A DNA stretch of 64,000 bases, from assembly GCF_021155765.1 (NCBI RefSeq), contig NC_060117.1, positions 523,001-587,000 of the forward strand, written 5' to 3'. Below, in pieces: positions 1-12,000 of this stretch. Below the pieces are notes generated by a model, which was given only the letters and a program-made list of their open reading frames with translations, did no database searches and was not told the DNA's origin. This stretch comes from Diprion similis (taxonomy: Eukaryota; Arthropoda; Insecta; Hymenoptera; Diprionidae). Within the stretch, counting starts at the first letter, position 1; each line of letters begins with the position of its first letter. The position numbers and the translations under genes were made by a program.

Positions 1-3000
1 CAAATTTGAGATCTGTGTATGCAATATTGATATCTAATTCGTAAGTTGGAAATTAATGGGGCGACGGGCGGTGCTTCACATACCTTTTGATTTTCGGCTG
101 TAGGATTGGCTGCTTTGTCAAGATTGAACATATGAATTGGAATCTGAAACTGTACCAAGGGTCGAACCACAATAGTCCGAGCTGCTCGACAGAGTAATAC
201 AAGATATTCATCCATTCATGTACGAAAACCAGGCGTTATTGCCATCAGAAGATCAATGAGAGGGGACCGGGGCTAGTACTATTGGCAAAGATTTAAAAGT
301 GTGCTGATAGTGGCAGTTGTGCAGTTGGAAATACGAATGATAACGTATGTGTTCGAACGTAGATCACCCCAATCTATACAGAGGTAAAAGGTCAATGATT
401 GGTTGTAATAACATTTGTGAAACCATATTTGGGGGGTTGGGGCAATCAATGTGACAATTTAAGCTTCAGGAGTGCTGTCGCATTAGGGTAATTGATCCTG
501 GGAGCAGAGTTGTAAGAATATCGGTGGCGAGAGGGTTCGTAAGGTGTAACGAGGTAACAGATGTATGAATATGGCTGTTCAGAGCGGAATATTACTATCA
601 TTTTCTGTGCAAATATTTGGGGTGGGGATAGGGAAAGTCAACATTGTCATTTTGAGCTACAGGAATTCCGACTGATGCGATAGCGACGCAATTGCGAGAT
701 ACGGCGCATGGATCGCTGGGCTTGGCGTACGAATCGTATGGCGCATTCCCCTGAACGTTTGACGAGGTACCGTGATCAATACTAAATAATCCTGAACAGA
801 AATATGAGAGTGAAATACCGGTTGATCGCAGTTGGGTACATGGTAATCTACAAACATTTTCCTGCACACTATCTCGTCCGACAATGTAAGATGATAGATG
901 TAAATTCTTCGCAATAAGGTACATTATACGCAACAAACGTTTCTTGGCTGAAATTTAGGTGTACAACAGAGTACGTAAACTTGTGGAGATATCAATCTCG
1001 GAAGTTGGGAGGAGCAATGTTTGATTTCTTTTCTAGAAACTAAAGAGAAAGCAGATAGAGCCTCACCTGTCTTTTAACCAGCATGACGTGTTAATGCTTT
1101 TCGACGTGGCACAAGTCCTTGTGACATACAAACAGTGCTAGATGCAAAATAATACAGACGTTCTCTTCCGTAGAAGCTCTGGTGAAATAGTGCAGTGGAG
1201 TTGGTTCAGTTCTGTGTAAATTTGCATGTGGTTACGTGGGCAAGTCTTTCAAGCGATGTGTAAATATTGAAAATTGCTGTGCGGCTATGATGTTGCTAGG
1301 TATTGAAGGCACAAAGAATTATATGTAATCTTCTTTATTGGACAAGCTGAAGACTGTGGCATTGTACTTTGTATATAATATGGCATAGCTCTGCAAAATT
1401 AATCAGGTACGCAAGAATGATCCTCGTGTTCCCGGCACAAGTAAATTTGTTGTACCTGCGTATCGTGGCACCCAATTTACAATACACTGTAAAGCCTATG
1501 GACATTAAGTATGATCGGATTTGAAGTGGCATAGCATTTTAGGCTGTTATCGGTGAGTGATATGGAATGCAATTACTATTACTATCGGGCTTTCTTGCTG
1601 TTGATTGTTCTTCAGAAATAGCGATGCGCATATACGTACATAGATGCATACATACACACCTATACACACACACACACACACACGTACGTGCATATAATAT
1701 TACGTTGCATACCCACAGGCGTATCTGTATATGATTGTGCTTAATAACTATAGTTCTGCCTCTGGTTATATACAACTTCACAATAATTGTGTAGCATCGA
1801 TTGTAATGAACTCACTCTTACGATTTTATCTCTTTTGTAATGCTGTGTATATTTGTATTATTTGAAAACGATGTGAATAAATCGCAGCTATGCGCCGGGA
1901 GGTAGGGCGGGGAGGGGAGAACCTGGGAGGCCAATCTCTTTATCTGTAGGTTGAACAACTTTTACAAGGAAAACCTGTGCTACGCTTTCAAGGAAGAAAA
2001 TATGATCTTACACCCCGCGTTTCACCTGTTGAAGATTTCAAACTACACAACTCTGTAAATCAAAATTGACATATGATGCACTTCTTATCGATTGATATCT
2101 GTATAAACGCAAGGGGATACCGTCACTGAAGTATTTTGAATGAAGCAAAATTATGAGATGCTCCGAAACAGACTACCGCAAGGAAATATGGATTCGGTAT
2201 ATCCTCGGAAGTATTCAAGTTTATTCACATTAACAATTGCATCAGAGGATGAAAATTGACATGATCAAATAATTGCTTACTCACCAGATAAAGCATTAAG
2301 CTGCACGGTAAACGATTAACTGCAACATTACATCTTCCCGATAGTCATAAATTGATAGACGAGCGATAAATCTCACAAAGATGCTCAGGACTTGCGACCA
2401 TGCAGGATAAGAGCAATTGTATCGCACTTCTACCATACATGCATGGTTAATAGATATTTGTGTACCTTTAGTTATTGCGCTGTTGGTGATTCGCTTGCGG
2501 ATACTTCGGGGTAGAAAATGCCTTCAAATAACAACCCTTAGATTGATGCGTGGGCAACAAGAGATTGGGATGATTGTCAATATTCAAGAAGCTGCGATGT
2601 AAAAGATACGCTGAATAATTGGGGTTGACCTGTATACGACGAGGATAGTCAATTAAAAATATTCTGGAACGGTCAGGTACAAATTATACATTTTGCCAAA
2701 ATATGAAACTCGTCCATGCTGCTGAATCAAGTTAGAAATGGATCTTTGAGAAGAAACTGAAAACTGGAGGTGAGACGCGCTCTTCTTATAGTTCGTTGTC
2801 CTGCTAATCGAGTTTTTTAGAGTATCTGAGAATCCCCTGGGTCAACTTCAACAGAAAGGAGATGAATTCAGGTATCCAACTACTTTCCTTGGGTGGTTTC
2901 GCTGCAGTACTTTCCAGATGTTCCAACGTCGCTTCCCATCTCTTTCGACTTTGCCGTTCTCATTTCCAGTATACTGAAATTGGAAATCATCTTTTTCGCC

Positions 3001-3490
3001 TAACTTTATCGCAATTCCAACTTTGGACAGTTGGATTATCGTCGTAGCGTAATTACTGTGGAAGTAGCCAGGGAGTTGAATTGAAACCTTTTGCTGAACA
3101 CATCTTGGGAAGATCGATCACTGTGGCGTTTCTACTATGGGGTGACAACTTCCTGTGTGCCAGCCAGTTTTCATCTCATCTCTGTGGACTTGAACCTCGA
3201 TGCAGAGTTCCAGCATTAGATCCTTCCTTACCATATAATTACAGGTTTGTGATCAATTGACCAAAATTAATCTGACTGTTTTACAATACTTATAGGAATC
3301 CGTCATTAAATTGTTTCAGGTCTTGCCGGATTTCATTGGCCTTTGCAGTGTGTTTGAAAATTATGTTCTTTCCAGTTCCCATTGTATCCTTGGCGTTGAG
3401 ATGTTCGACACTTCTGAAGAAAATTAACTCCTAATTCCTGATTTTACATCAGTGATTTTGGATTTACTTCGATAGTATTAATTTGGAGTG
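1..3490. other. Intergenic DNA, no gene recognised
   Basis: No open frame here looks like a conserved protein; the frames are short and overlap on both strands. A CA microsatellite lies near 1664-1683. The stretch 2820-3420 has a few exon-like segments ending in splice-like motifs, but I could not assemble a convincing coding chain. Introns of a gene outside the window, or a non-coding transcript, cannot be excluded. Confidence 0.5.
1664..1683. repeat. (CA)n microsatellite
   Basis: Uninterrupted CA dinucleotides, about 10 copies, set in a wider alternating purine-pyrimidine tract of TACA/TACG words from about 1630 to 1695. Confidence 0.9.
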
Positions 3491-3493
3491 AGG

Positions 3494-3800
3494 AAAAAAA
3501 ACATGCGCAGACTGGGGATAAAAAAAAAATTATTAAGAAAAATTGGCTCAAAACAAATTAATCTTTATGAAAAAAAATAACACGCTTGAACCACAAAAAA
3601 AAAAAAAAAAACTAACCTTGATGAAAAAAAATTAACACGTTTGAACCCCAAAAAAAAATTAAAGCGTTATGTGAAAAGATCACGGCCCAGCAAAAATGCC
3701 AATACAAAAAAAAAAAGAAAGAAAAGTATCTGAGAAAAAATACGGAAAGGAAAAATTTAAATTATATCACAAAGTACAAAAAAATAAAATAAAATAAATA
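3494..3800. repeat. A-rich low-complexity tract
   Basis: Many A runs of 7 to 17 bases separated by short words, ending in AAATA-type repeats near 3780-3800. Two similar phrases (AACAC..TTGAACC followed by an A run) recur near 3580 and 3630, suggesting local duplication. No coding potential is seen. Confidence 0.8.
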
Positions 3801-3864
3801 AAAAGAGCATGAGCTGGGTCACTGAAAATTGCTTTGCTGGGGAAGGGGGGTATTTTCAGGTGAA

Positions 3865-4870
3865 TGGTACAGAAGAATGAACCCATCGCAGAAGAAAGAA
3901 GACAACTGAAGAATGAAGAGGATACTATGCCAGAAGGATACAATCATCCAGAAGAGGATAGTACCGAGGGAAGCAAGGCCGCCATCGAAGGAAGGGGACA
4001 CCATCCAAAAAAGAAAACGCTGTTTAGAAAAGAACACACTATCGTAGGAGAAGAATCCCGTCGAGAGAAGAGGACGCTATCGTGAGAAGAGGATGCCATC
4101 GTGACGAGAGGACGCCATCATGAGAAGAAAACGCCATTCAGAGAATAGGACACCATCAAAGGAAAAAGATCCCATCAAGGAGACGGGATGCAATCGAGGA
4201 CGAAGGACACTGTTTAGAAAAGAGGACACTATCAAAGGAGGAGGAAGCCATCGAGGACGAAGACGCTACCGAAGGATGTGGATGCCATCAAGGGACGTGG
4301 ACGCCATCGAGGGATGAAGATGCCATTGAAGGATGTGGATGCCATCGAGGGATGAAGATGCCATTGAAGGATGTAGACGCCATCGAGGGATGAAGATGCC
4401 ATTGAAGGATGTGGACGCCATCGAGGGATGAAGATGCCATTGAAGGATGTGGACGCCATCGAGGAACGTGGACGCCATCGAGGGACGTGGACGCCATCGA
4501 GGGACGTGGACGCCATCGAGGGACGTGGACGCCATCGAGGGACGTGGACGCCATCGAGGGACGTGGACGCCATCGAGGGACGTGGACGCCATCGAGGGAC
4601 GTGGACGCCATCGAGGGACGTGAACGCCATCGAAGGATGTGGACGCCATCGAGGGACGTGAACGCTATCGAAGGATGTGGACGCCATCGAGGGACGTGAA
4701 CGTCATCGAAGGATGTGGACGCCATCGAGGGACGTGGACGCAATCGACGTAAGAAAATGGTATCGAGGGAACGGGACACCATCAGGGGCAGAAAACGTTG
4801 TTGAGCGAATAGGTCGCCGACCAGGAAGCACGACGCCACCAAGAGAAGATGACGCTATTAAGAAGATGTG
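3865..4870. repeat. 19-bp minisatellite with pure core and degenerate flanks
   Basis: The core (about 4310-4745) is built from the 19-bp unit GGACGCCATCGAGGGACGT. About nine nearly identical units sit at 4460-4625. To the left (4318-4455) two variants alternate to make 38-bp dimers containing GATGCCATTGAAGGATGTG. Both flanks (3865-4260 and 4745-4870) keep degraded units such as GACGCCATC or GACACCATC. Because 19 is not a multiple of 3 and the unit has no stop in several frames, open frames of 64 to 184 codons appear on both strands with a 19-residue period. I read these as a by-product of the repeat, not genes. Confidence 0.92.
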
Positions 4871-6727
4871 ATGGCAATTAACTTAAATGTCATAAAATCA
4901 AAAGCTTATTGTTGACAAGAGAATTGATCCTGACAACGAACCACCACAATTTCTAAAATTCACAGCTTGTAGTTTAAACAACTAATCACTATCAACGGTG
5001 TAAGGTTAATTGACTTTTTACTTTAAGTTATTTCACGAATAGTCTGCGACAACCAGCAAAAAACGATAGGCGTCAAGAATAATTCAATGCCATACATGCA
5101 GAATACCTATATCTCTGAAATTGCGATTTTTGGTGGATCATTTTCTTGATTCTATAGAAAATACTGCCATGCCCCGGATTTACCATCTTTCACTATTAAA
5201 GATACCTGGGTTCCCCTGCCTGTGACTTTGTGCAGCTAAATTAAATACTTCGTCGAGTCAATATTCAGGAAGAGGATCCCTCATCTGAAGCTTCAAATTT
5301 TTGGAATGCAACGGGTTCTGATCTTCGTGAGGTCTGAAAGATGATCCAAAAGTGAGGAGTGGCAGAGTTCCAGCACAAAAGCCTTCTTTCTTGAACAAAA
5401 CAGGTTTGTTTCAAACCATTACAGCAATCGAATTTAAATAAATACTGATTATTCGTGAACGAACATCACATGCTCATGATTTTTTTGAACTGTTGCAGTC
5501 TTTGGTGATACTCTTGGTTAGCTGAATCCTATATCTAGTTTGGCTCTTTCGAACCAGTCAACTCTTACTGCAGATCAACTTAACTTCATCTGCATCTGGA
5601 GACTTTTCAACACGTCAGGAGAGATTTACCATCAACACCAATGAAATAGTTTTGACATTGTATAAATAAGCTAACAGATTCTACTTCGTACATGATACAT
5701 GTTGATGCTGTTAAAGGTACATCACGTTTATTTAGTAGTCAATATCTTAAGCTGCTCAGTAAAATAAAGCGAATATTTTGTAATGGACCATTTATACTTA
5801 CGTAATATGATAAATGAATATAAACATAAAAAATCTAAAAAATATCAGAAAGCAAATGTACAACTCCTAGACGCGAATGATTTATACTTGATCAAATAAA
5901 TAAGTAAAATAAAATACCTGTATTGTATCCAATTCAAAAATATGTAAAACTGTACGTATTTATTATTTATCTTGTATATCTAAACAATTCAACACGTGTA
6001 TAAATTGAAATAATTCATTGTGCATAATCGACTGCAGTTTCGAATTGATATTTCGTTTCACAAGAAAAATTAGTAAGGATAAATTGAATAATTTGAATTC
6101 CAAGCTATTCAGAAATTATCAATATGAAGAACAATGTCGGAATTCCTTGTTAATTCACATTAGTGTTCTCATATGAGGATTAATCTAGCGGCCAAACGTG
6201 TTGAACTACTTAATAGTGCGGTTCAGTTTTATGTTCTATAAAAAAAAAACACGAGTTTAAGGTATATAGCAAATTTTGGATTGTCACGCCTCACAATCTT
6301 ATTTTAATCAACATCAGCACATCTGGTCGCTGCAATAACTCTGCCTGCTTGCTTCAGGTTCGTCACTCACATGTGGTAATATCTTATATCCTGCGTAATT
6401 CAAAGTAGTATCTTTTAGTTCTAAGGAAAAGGTGTAAGGAAGAGATGTGAAAGTTCCAAGACATAGAGGAGTTCGTAAAGTTGAGACAACAAAGCAGCGA
6501 AAAAACACAATATTTTGAAATTTAAGAATGAATTTGACGAAACGCATTTGCTGAGTATGCGTATTATTAGCATTATTAATGCTGGTTGCTGCATTTTAGA
6601 CAATTCTCAAGTAACAAAATAGAGATTTATCAGAAAAACTCATTGTTACATGTAATTTTTGTATTTGAATTATGTAAATTAATTTCTACAGCTTAAAGTG
6701 TTCAGTAAATTTATAGTAACTACGTGA
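4871..6727. other. AT-rich intergenic DNA downstream of mRpL11
   Basis: No conserved coding frame is visible. Composition becomes AT-rich from about 5650. The segment next to 6727 should contain the 3' UTR of the minus-strand L11 gene, but no canonical AATAAA is evident on that strand immediately after the stop. Confidence 0.5.
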
Positions 6728-8143
6728 CTATGCTGTTCGAAGCATTCTAGCTTCTTTCTTTTCCTGCAATTCTCGCTTTTGCTCTTCGATTACTAATTTT
6801 CGTTCTTCCAAAAATTGGCCATATTCTACAGGATCTAATTCACGTACAATACGAATTCCACAACTACGAGCCACACCAACAAACATTTGGCAGATTTGTT
6901 TCAAATCCATTAAAGCCATAGAAGGATCTTCAGATTTGATCTTAGCAATTTCATACAAATGTTTCAATGTTATTTTGCCAGCTACTTCTTGACCTGCAAA
7001 AAAATAATAATTTTGTTTACTAACACATATTGTTTGGAACTAGAAAAATATATTCCAGTATAGATTACACTCGACTGTGAAATCAGTTACTTTCTTAAAA
7101 GTATCGTAGACTGCCTTCATTTAGTCACTTTCGAATGGATAATGCAGGGTGAACGATTGCTTACTAAATGCAACTAGTGAAAGACTGGGAAAGTTATACA
7201 TAAATAGCAAGTTCATCGGTGATGTATGCCGAACTAACCACTACAGAGAGTCATTGTCAAATTTTAATATTGATTGATAGTAAATTTTTTTTTAATGTAC
7301 AGCGTGGTACATTCATTTATCACATGTATGTAACTATCATCATGCATCAGGAAAGGTCAGGGTGCTTTATTGAACCCCATACATAACGGCAGTGTGAATT
7401 ATAGGAATGTAACTTGTGGTCCGGCATACAAAGCTTTCAAGTATGTCTTGAATTCTTGTATATCCGATGAAGAACAATTGAACTTTTAGCTCAGAAAAGT
7501 GGGAGTATCTAATTTTGATTAATTCGTCATAACCATATGAAACGAGGGAAAGAAAGCGAATGGTAACACTGACCAGAGTGCATTGCACCACGCTGAATTC
7601 CAGCAGCTTGCTTTAAATAAAAAGTTGCTGGTGGCTTGTGGATCACCAAGTCATAAGTGCGGTCAGAGGTCACTCGTACTCGACAAGGCAATGGAATTCC
7701 TTCTTTGATATCTTTGGTTCTCTCATTAAAATCTTTGCAAAAAGCTGCAATGTTTATGTTCCGCTGAAACAGATGGTTACGTTTTTACTATCGGTGTTAC
7801 AGTAACTCCAGTTGAAGGTCTAAATTCTAGCAATGAGTCAAAAATTCACTACTTGCATGATGGGTGAATTTGTAAAAATGTAAGATTAATGATCAAATAA
7901 GTAGCATTAGGAAGAAGCACAGTTTGAAATGCAAAAGAATGACCCTATATATTCGGACAGATCATTGCGCAAAGATGCAATAGTAAATAGTATCAATTCA
8001 AACCTAACCTGTCCAAGGACAGGTCCTAGCGGCGGACTGGGCATTGCCATACCAGCCGGTATATCGGTCTTCAGTTTCGATGAATGATCCACTTTCGCGA
8101 CAGCTTTTCTCATCGACTTTAATTTCCCTCCGGCTCGAGACAT
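6728..8143 (-). CDS. mRpL11: Large mitoribosomal subunit protein L11 (uL11m), three exons
   Basis: Coding exons on the minus strand are 8143-8009, 7763-7574 and 6993-6728; phases join cleanly to 196 residues, normal for uL11m. The N-terminal half carries the L11 signature with SPPLGPVLGQ at residues 36-45, then NINIAAFCKDFNERT and the rRNA-binding C-terminal domain (KITLKHLYEIAKIK..MALMDLKQICQMFVGVARSCGI). A charged, probably helical tail (EERKLVIEEQKRELQEKKEAR) extends past the bacterial-type domain, as in animal mitochondrial L11. The family builds the stalk base near the GTPase centre of the mitochondrial ribosome. Both introns are GT-AG. The start was chosen because SRAGGKLKS is the usual animal N-terminus. 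A short inverted-repeat element begins 138 bp upstream. Confidence 0.96.
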
Positions 8144-8280
8144 TTCTGTACCGTAATCTTAGATAGAGTTGTTTTTGTAAGGCTCGAGTATTACGTTTCT
8201 AATTGAGGCTCTAAACGGCAACTCGCAAAAATGTAAGACGGGTCACGCTGTTCAGGCGGTGGATTGCTGGTGGTACTTTA

Positions 8281-8424
8281 TAGCGTTTTCCACTGGGGAA
8301 TCCGGTGCATATTTTTACGCGTGAGTAAGTGAGACAGAAGTACTCTCAGTTTATCTGTGTCTCAGTTGCTCTAATGTGAAAAACTGGAGTCAGTGCGCAC
8401 TCGGTGCACCAGTGGAAAACGCTA
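8281..8424. mobile_element. Candidate 144-bp MITE with 16-bp perfect terminal inverted repeats
   Basis: TAGCGTTTTCCACTGG at 8281-8296 is the exact reverse complement of 8409-8424, and the element is flanked on both sides by TTA (8278-8280 and 8425-8427). A 3-bp TTA/TAA target duplication is characteristic of PIF/Harbinger elements, so a non-autonomous Harbinger-type MITE is plausible. It has no coding capacity. It lies immediately upstream of the mRpL11 start. A chance hairpin is the alternative; 16 perfect bases plus matching flanks make that less likely. Confidence 0.6.
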
Positions 8425-8577
8425 TTAGTCTCGGAACAGGCTACACCCGCACGAGGTATTCGGCAGTTTCCCACGTCCCTTGTGCAAATGCGGGTATTTC
8501 TAGTTGGAACGGCCAACCTGCTTACTCACTCCCTGCGACTACAATTCATAATGTAACGAATGAAGACTATTATTATG

Positions 8578-8757
<180 letters not shown>

Positions 8758-8765
8758 TTTTGTTG

Positions 8766-9040
8766 ACCCGAAAACCTTTTGTTTCAGAATCAATTCGTAT
8801 GACCGTTTCTGGACTAAATGGACTGCCTGAGACACAGAAAACGCACCACGAAGAGTATAGGACCAACAGTGGACAATTAAGTTAAGCGAAAATATCTAAA
8901 AAAATCAAACCGCAATTCTATTTAGCGAATAATTGTAGAAGTGCTATACTCTGACACTACACACATGTACTATAATTAGGGCATATTGAATAAACTGGAG
9001 TTAAACTTTGGAAACTATGAGATTGTGACTCATCTTCCCC
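8766..9040 (+). repeat. Strongly diverged satellite monomer at the left edge of the array
   Basis: From about 8766, CCGAAAAC..CAGAATCAATTCGTATGACCGTTTCT..GAGTATAGGACCAACAG lines up in order with the array monomer's CCGAAAATT..CGGAATCGATTTGTATGACCATCTCT..GAGCGTAGGACCAGCAG. Similarity over roughly 110 bases is evident but only around two thirds. A faint AGGGCAT match near 8980 fits the later part of the monomer, with extra bases that make the spacing to the next copy about 346 instead of 312. Confidence 0.65.
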
Positions 9041-12000
9041 TCTTCCTCATGCCGTCAAAATTTTCGCCAAAAATCCAAAGGGGTAAGCCTTACTTTTTTG
9101 GTCATTTTCGGAGCCGAAAATTTCTCGTCTCGGAATCGATTTGTATGACCATCTCTTGAGTATTTCGACTCCCAGGAACTCGGAAAAAACATAAAAAAGA
9201 GCGTAGGACCAGCAGCAGAGAAATGACGACGAAAATCATGAGTTTTTCGGCTGTAACTTTTTAGCTATCGCTCGCAGCGTATTGGGACTGCGCTTAATCG
9301 ATTCCTCTCGCGAAAATACGTCAGGATAGGGCATGCAAAAGTTTATTGCAGCACTTTTCGGAATCGTCGAAATTTTCGCCAAAAATCCAAAGGGGTAAGC
9401 CTTACTTTTTTGGTCATTTTCGGAGCCAAAAATTTCTCGTCTCGGAATCGATCTGTATGACCATCTCTAGAGTAATTCGACCCCGGGGAACTCGGAAAAA
9501 ACATAAAAAAGAGCGTAGGATCAGCAGCAGAGAAATGACGACGAAAATCATGAGTTTTTCGGCTGTAACTTTTCAGCTATCGCTCGCAGCGTATTGGGAC
9601 TGCGCTTAATCGATTCCTCTCGCGAAAATACGTCGGGATAGGGCATGCAAAAGTGAATTGCAGCACTTTTCGGAATCGTTGGAATTTTCGCCAAAAATCC
9701 AAAGGGGTAAGCCTTACTTTTTTGGTCATTTTCGAAACCAAAAATTTCTCGTCTCGGAATCGATTTGTATGACCATCTCTAGAGTAATTCGACCCCCAGG
9801 AACTCGGAAAAAACACAAAAAAGAGCGTAGGATCAGCAGCAGAGAAATGACGACGAAAATCATGAGTTTTTCGGCTGTAACTTTTTAGCTATCGCTCGCA
9901 GCGTATTGGGACTGCGCTTAATCGATTCCTCTCGCGAAAATACGTCGGGATAGGGCATGCAAAAGTGAATTGCAGCACTTTTCGGAATCGTTGGAATTTT
10001 CGCCAAAAATCCAAAGGGGTAAGCCTTACTTTTTTGGTCATTTTCGAAACCAAAAATTTCTCGTCTCGGAATCGATTTGTATGACCATCTCTAGAGTAAT
10101 TCGACCCCCAGGAACTCGGAAAAAACACAAAAAAGAGCGTAGGATCAGCAGCAGAGAAATGACGACGAAAATCATGAGTTTTTCGGCTGTAACTTTTTAG
10201 CTATCGCTCGCAGCGTATTGGAACTGCGCTTAATCGATTCCTCTCGCGAAAATACGTCAGGATAGGGCATGCAAAAGTTGATTGCAGCACTTTTCGGAAT
10301 CGTCGAAATTTTCGCCAGAAATCCAAAGGGGTAAGCCTTACTTTTTTGGTCATTTTTGGGGCCAAAAATTTCTCGTCTCGGAATCAATTTGTATGACCAT
10401 CTCTAGAGTAATTCGACCCCCAGGAACTCGGAAAAAACATAAAAAAGAGCGTAGGATCAGCAGCAGAGAAATGACGACGAAAATCATGAGTTTTTCGGCT
10501 GTAACTTTTTAGCTATCGCTCGCAGCGTATTGGGACTGCGCTTAATCGATTCCTCTCGCGAAAATACGTCGGAATAGGGCATGCAAAAGTGAATTGCAGC
10601 ACTTTTCGGAATCGTTGAAATTTTCGCCAAAAATCCAAAGGGGTAAGCCTTACTTTTTTGGTCATTTTCGGAGCCAAAAATTTCTCGTCTCGGAATCGAT
10701 TTGTATGACCATCTCTAGAGTAATTCGACCCCCAGGAACTCGGAAAAAACATAAAAAAGAGCGTAGGACCAGCAGCAGAGAAATCACGACAAAAATCATG
10801 AGTTTTTCGGCTGTAACTTTTTAGCTATCGCTCGCAGCGTATTGGGACTGCGCTTAATCGATTCCTCTCGCGAAAATACGTCGGAATAGGGCATGCAAAA
10901 GTGAATTGCAGCACTTTTCGGAATCGTCGAAATTTTCGCCAAAAATCCAAAGGGGTAAGCCTTACTTTTTTGGTCATTTTCGGAGCCAAAAATTTCTCGT
11001 CTCGGAATCGATTTGTATGACCATCTCTAGAGTAATTCGACCCCCAGGAACTCGGAAAAAACATAAAAAAGAGCGTAGGATCAGCAGCAGAGAAATGACG
11101 ACGAAAATCATGAGTTTTTCGGCTGTAACTTTTCAGCTATCGCTCGCAGCGTATTGGGACTGCGCTTAATCGATTCCTCTCGCGAAAATACGTCGGGATA
11201 GGGCATGCAAAAGTTGATTGCAGCACTTTTCGGAATCGTTGAAATTTTCGCCAAAAATCCAGAGGGGTAAGCCTTACTTTTTTGGTCATTTTCGGAGACG
11301 AAAATTTCTCGTCTCGGAATCGATTTGTATGACCATCTCTAGAGTATTTCGACCCCCAGGAACTCGGAAAAAACATAAAAAAGAGCGTAGGACCAGCAGC
11401 AGAGAAATGACGACGAAAATCATGAGTTTTTCGGCTGTAACTTTTTAGCTATCGCTCGCAGCGTATTGGAACTGCGCTTAATCGATTCCTCCCGCGAAAA
11501 TACGTCGGGATAGGGCATGCAAAAGTTGATTGCAGCACTTTTCGGAATCGTTGAAATTTTCGCCAAAAATCCAAAGGGGTAAGCCTTACTTTTTTGGTCA
11601 TTTTCGGAGCCAAAAATTTCTCGTCTCGGAATCGATTTGTATGACCATCGCTAGAGTAATTCGACCCCCAGGAACTCGGAAAAAACATAAAAAAGAGCGT
11701 AGGATCAGCAGCAGAGAAATGACGACGAAAATCATGAGTTTTTCGGCTGTAACTTTTTAGCTATCGCTCGCAGCGTATTGGAACTGCGCTTAATCGATTC
11801 CTCTCGCGAAAATACGTCAGGATAGGGCATGCAAAAGTTGATAGCAGCACTTTTCGGAATCGTCGAAATTTTCGCCAAAAATCCAAAGGGGTAAGCCTTA
11901 CTTTTTTGGTCATTTTTGGAGCCAAAAATTTCTCGTCTCGGAATCCATTTGTATGACCATCTCTAGAGTAATTCGACCCCCAGGAACTCGGAAAAAACAC

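Noticed and set aside
598-936. 112-codon minus-strand frame
   Set aside because: No recognisable motif, an overlapping frame of similar length, and no splice partners.
4232-4842. Arg/Pro/Ser-rich proteins of 127 to 184 codons on the minus strand
   Set aside because: They have a strict 19-residue period from the 19-bp minisatellite and exist in several frames at once.
3190-5420. Similar CAGAGTTCCAGCA..CCTTC phrases near 3199 and 5363 as a duplicated exon
   Set aside because: Similarity is short (about 15 bases plus scattered matches) and no open frame is shared; left as unresolved chance or an old duplication.
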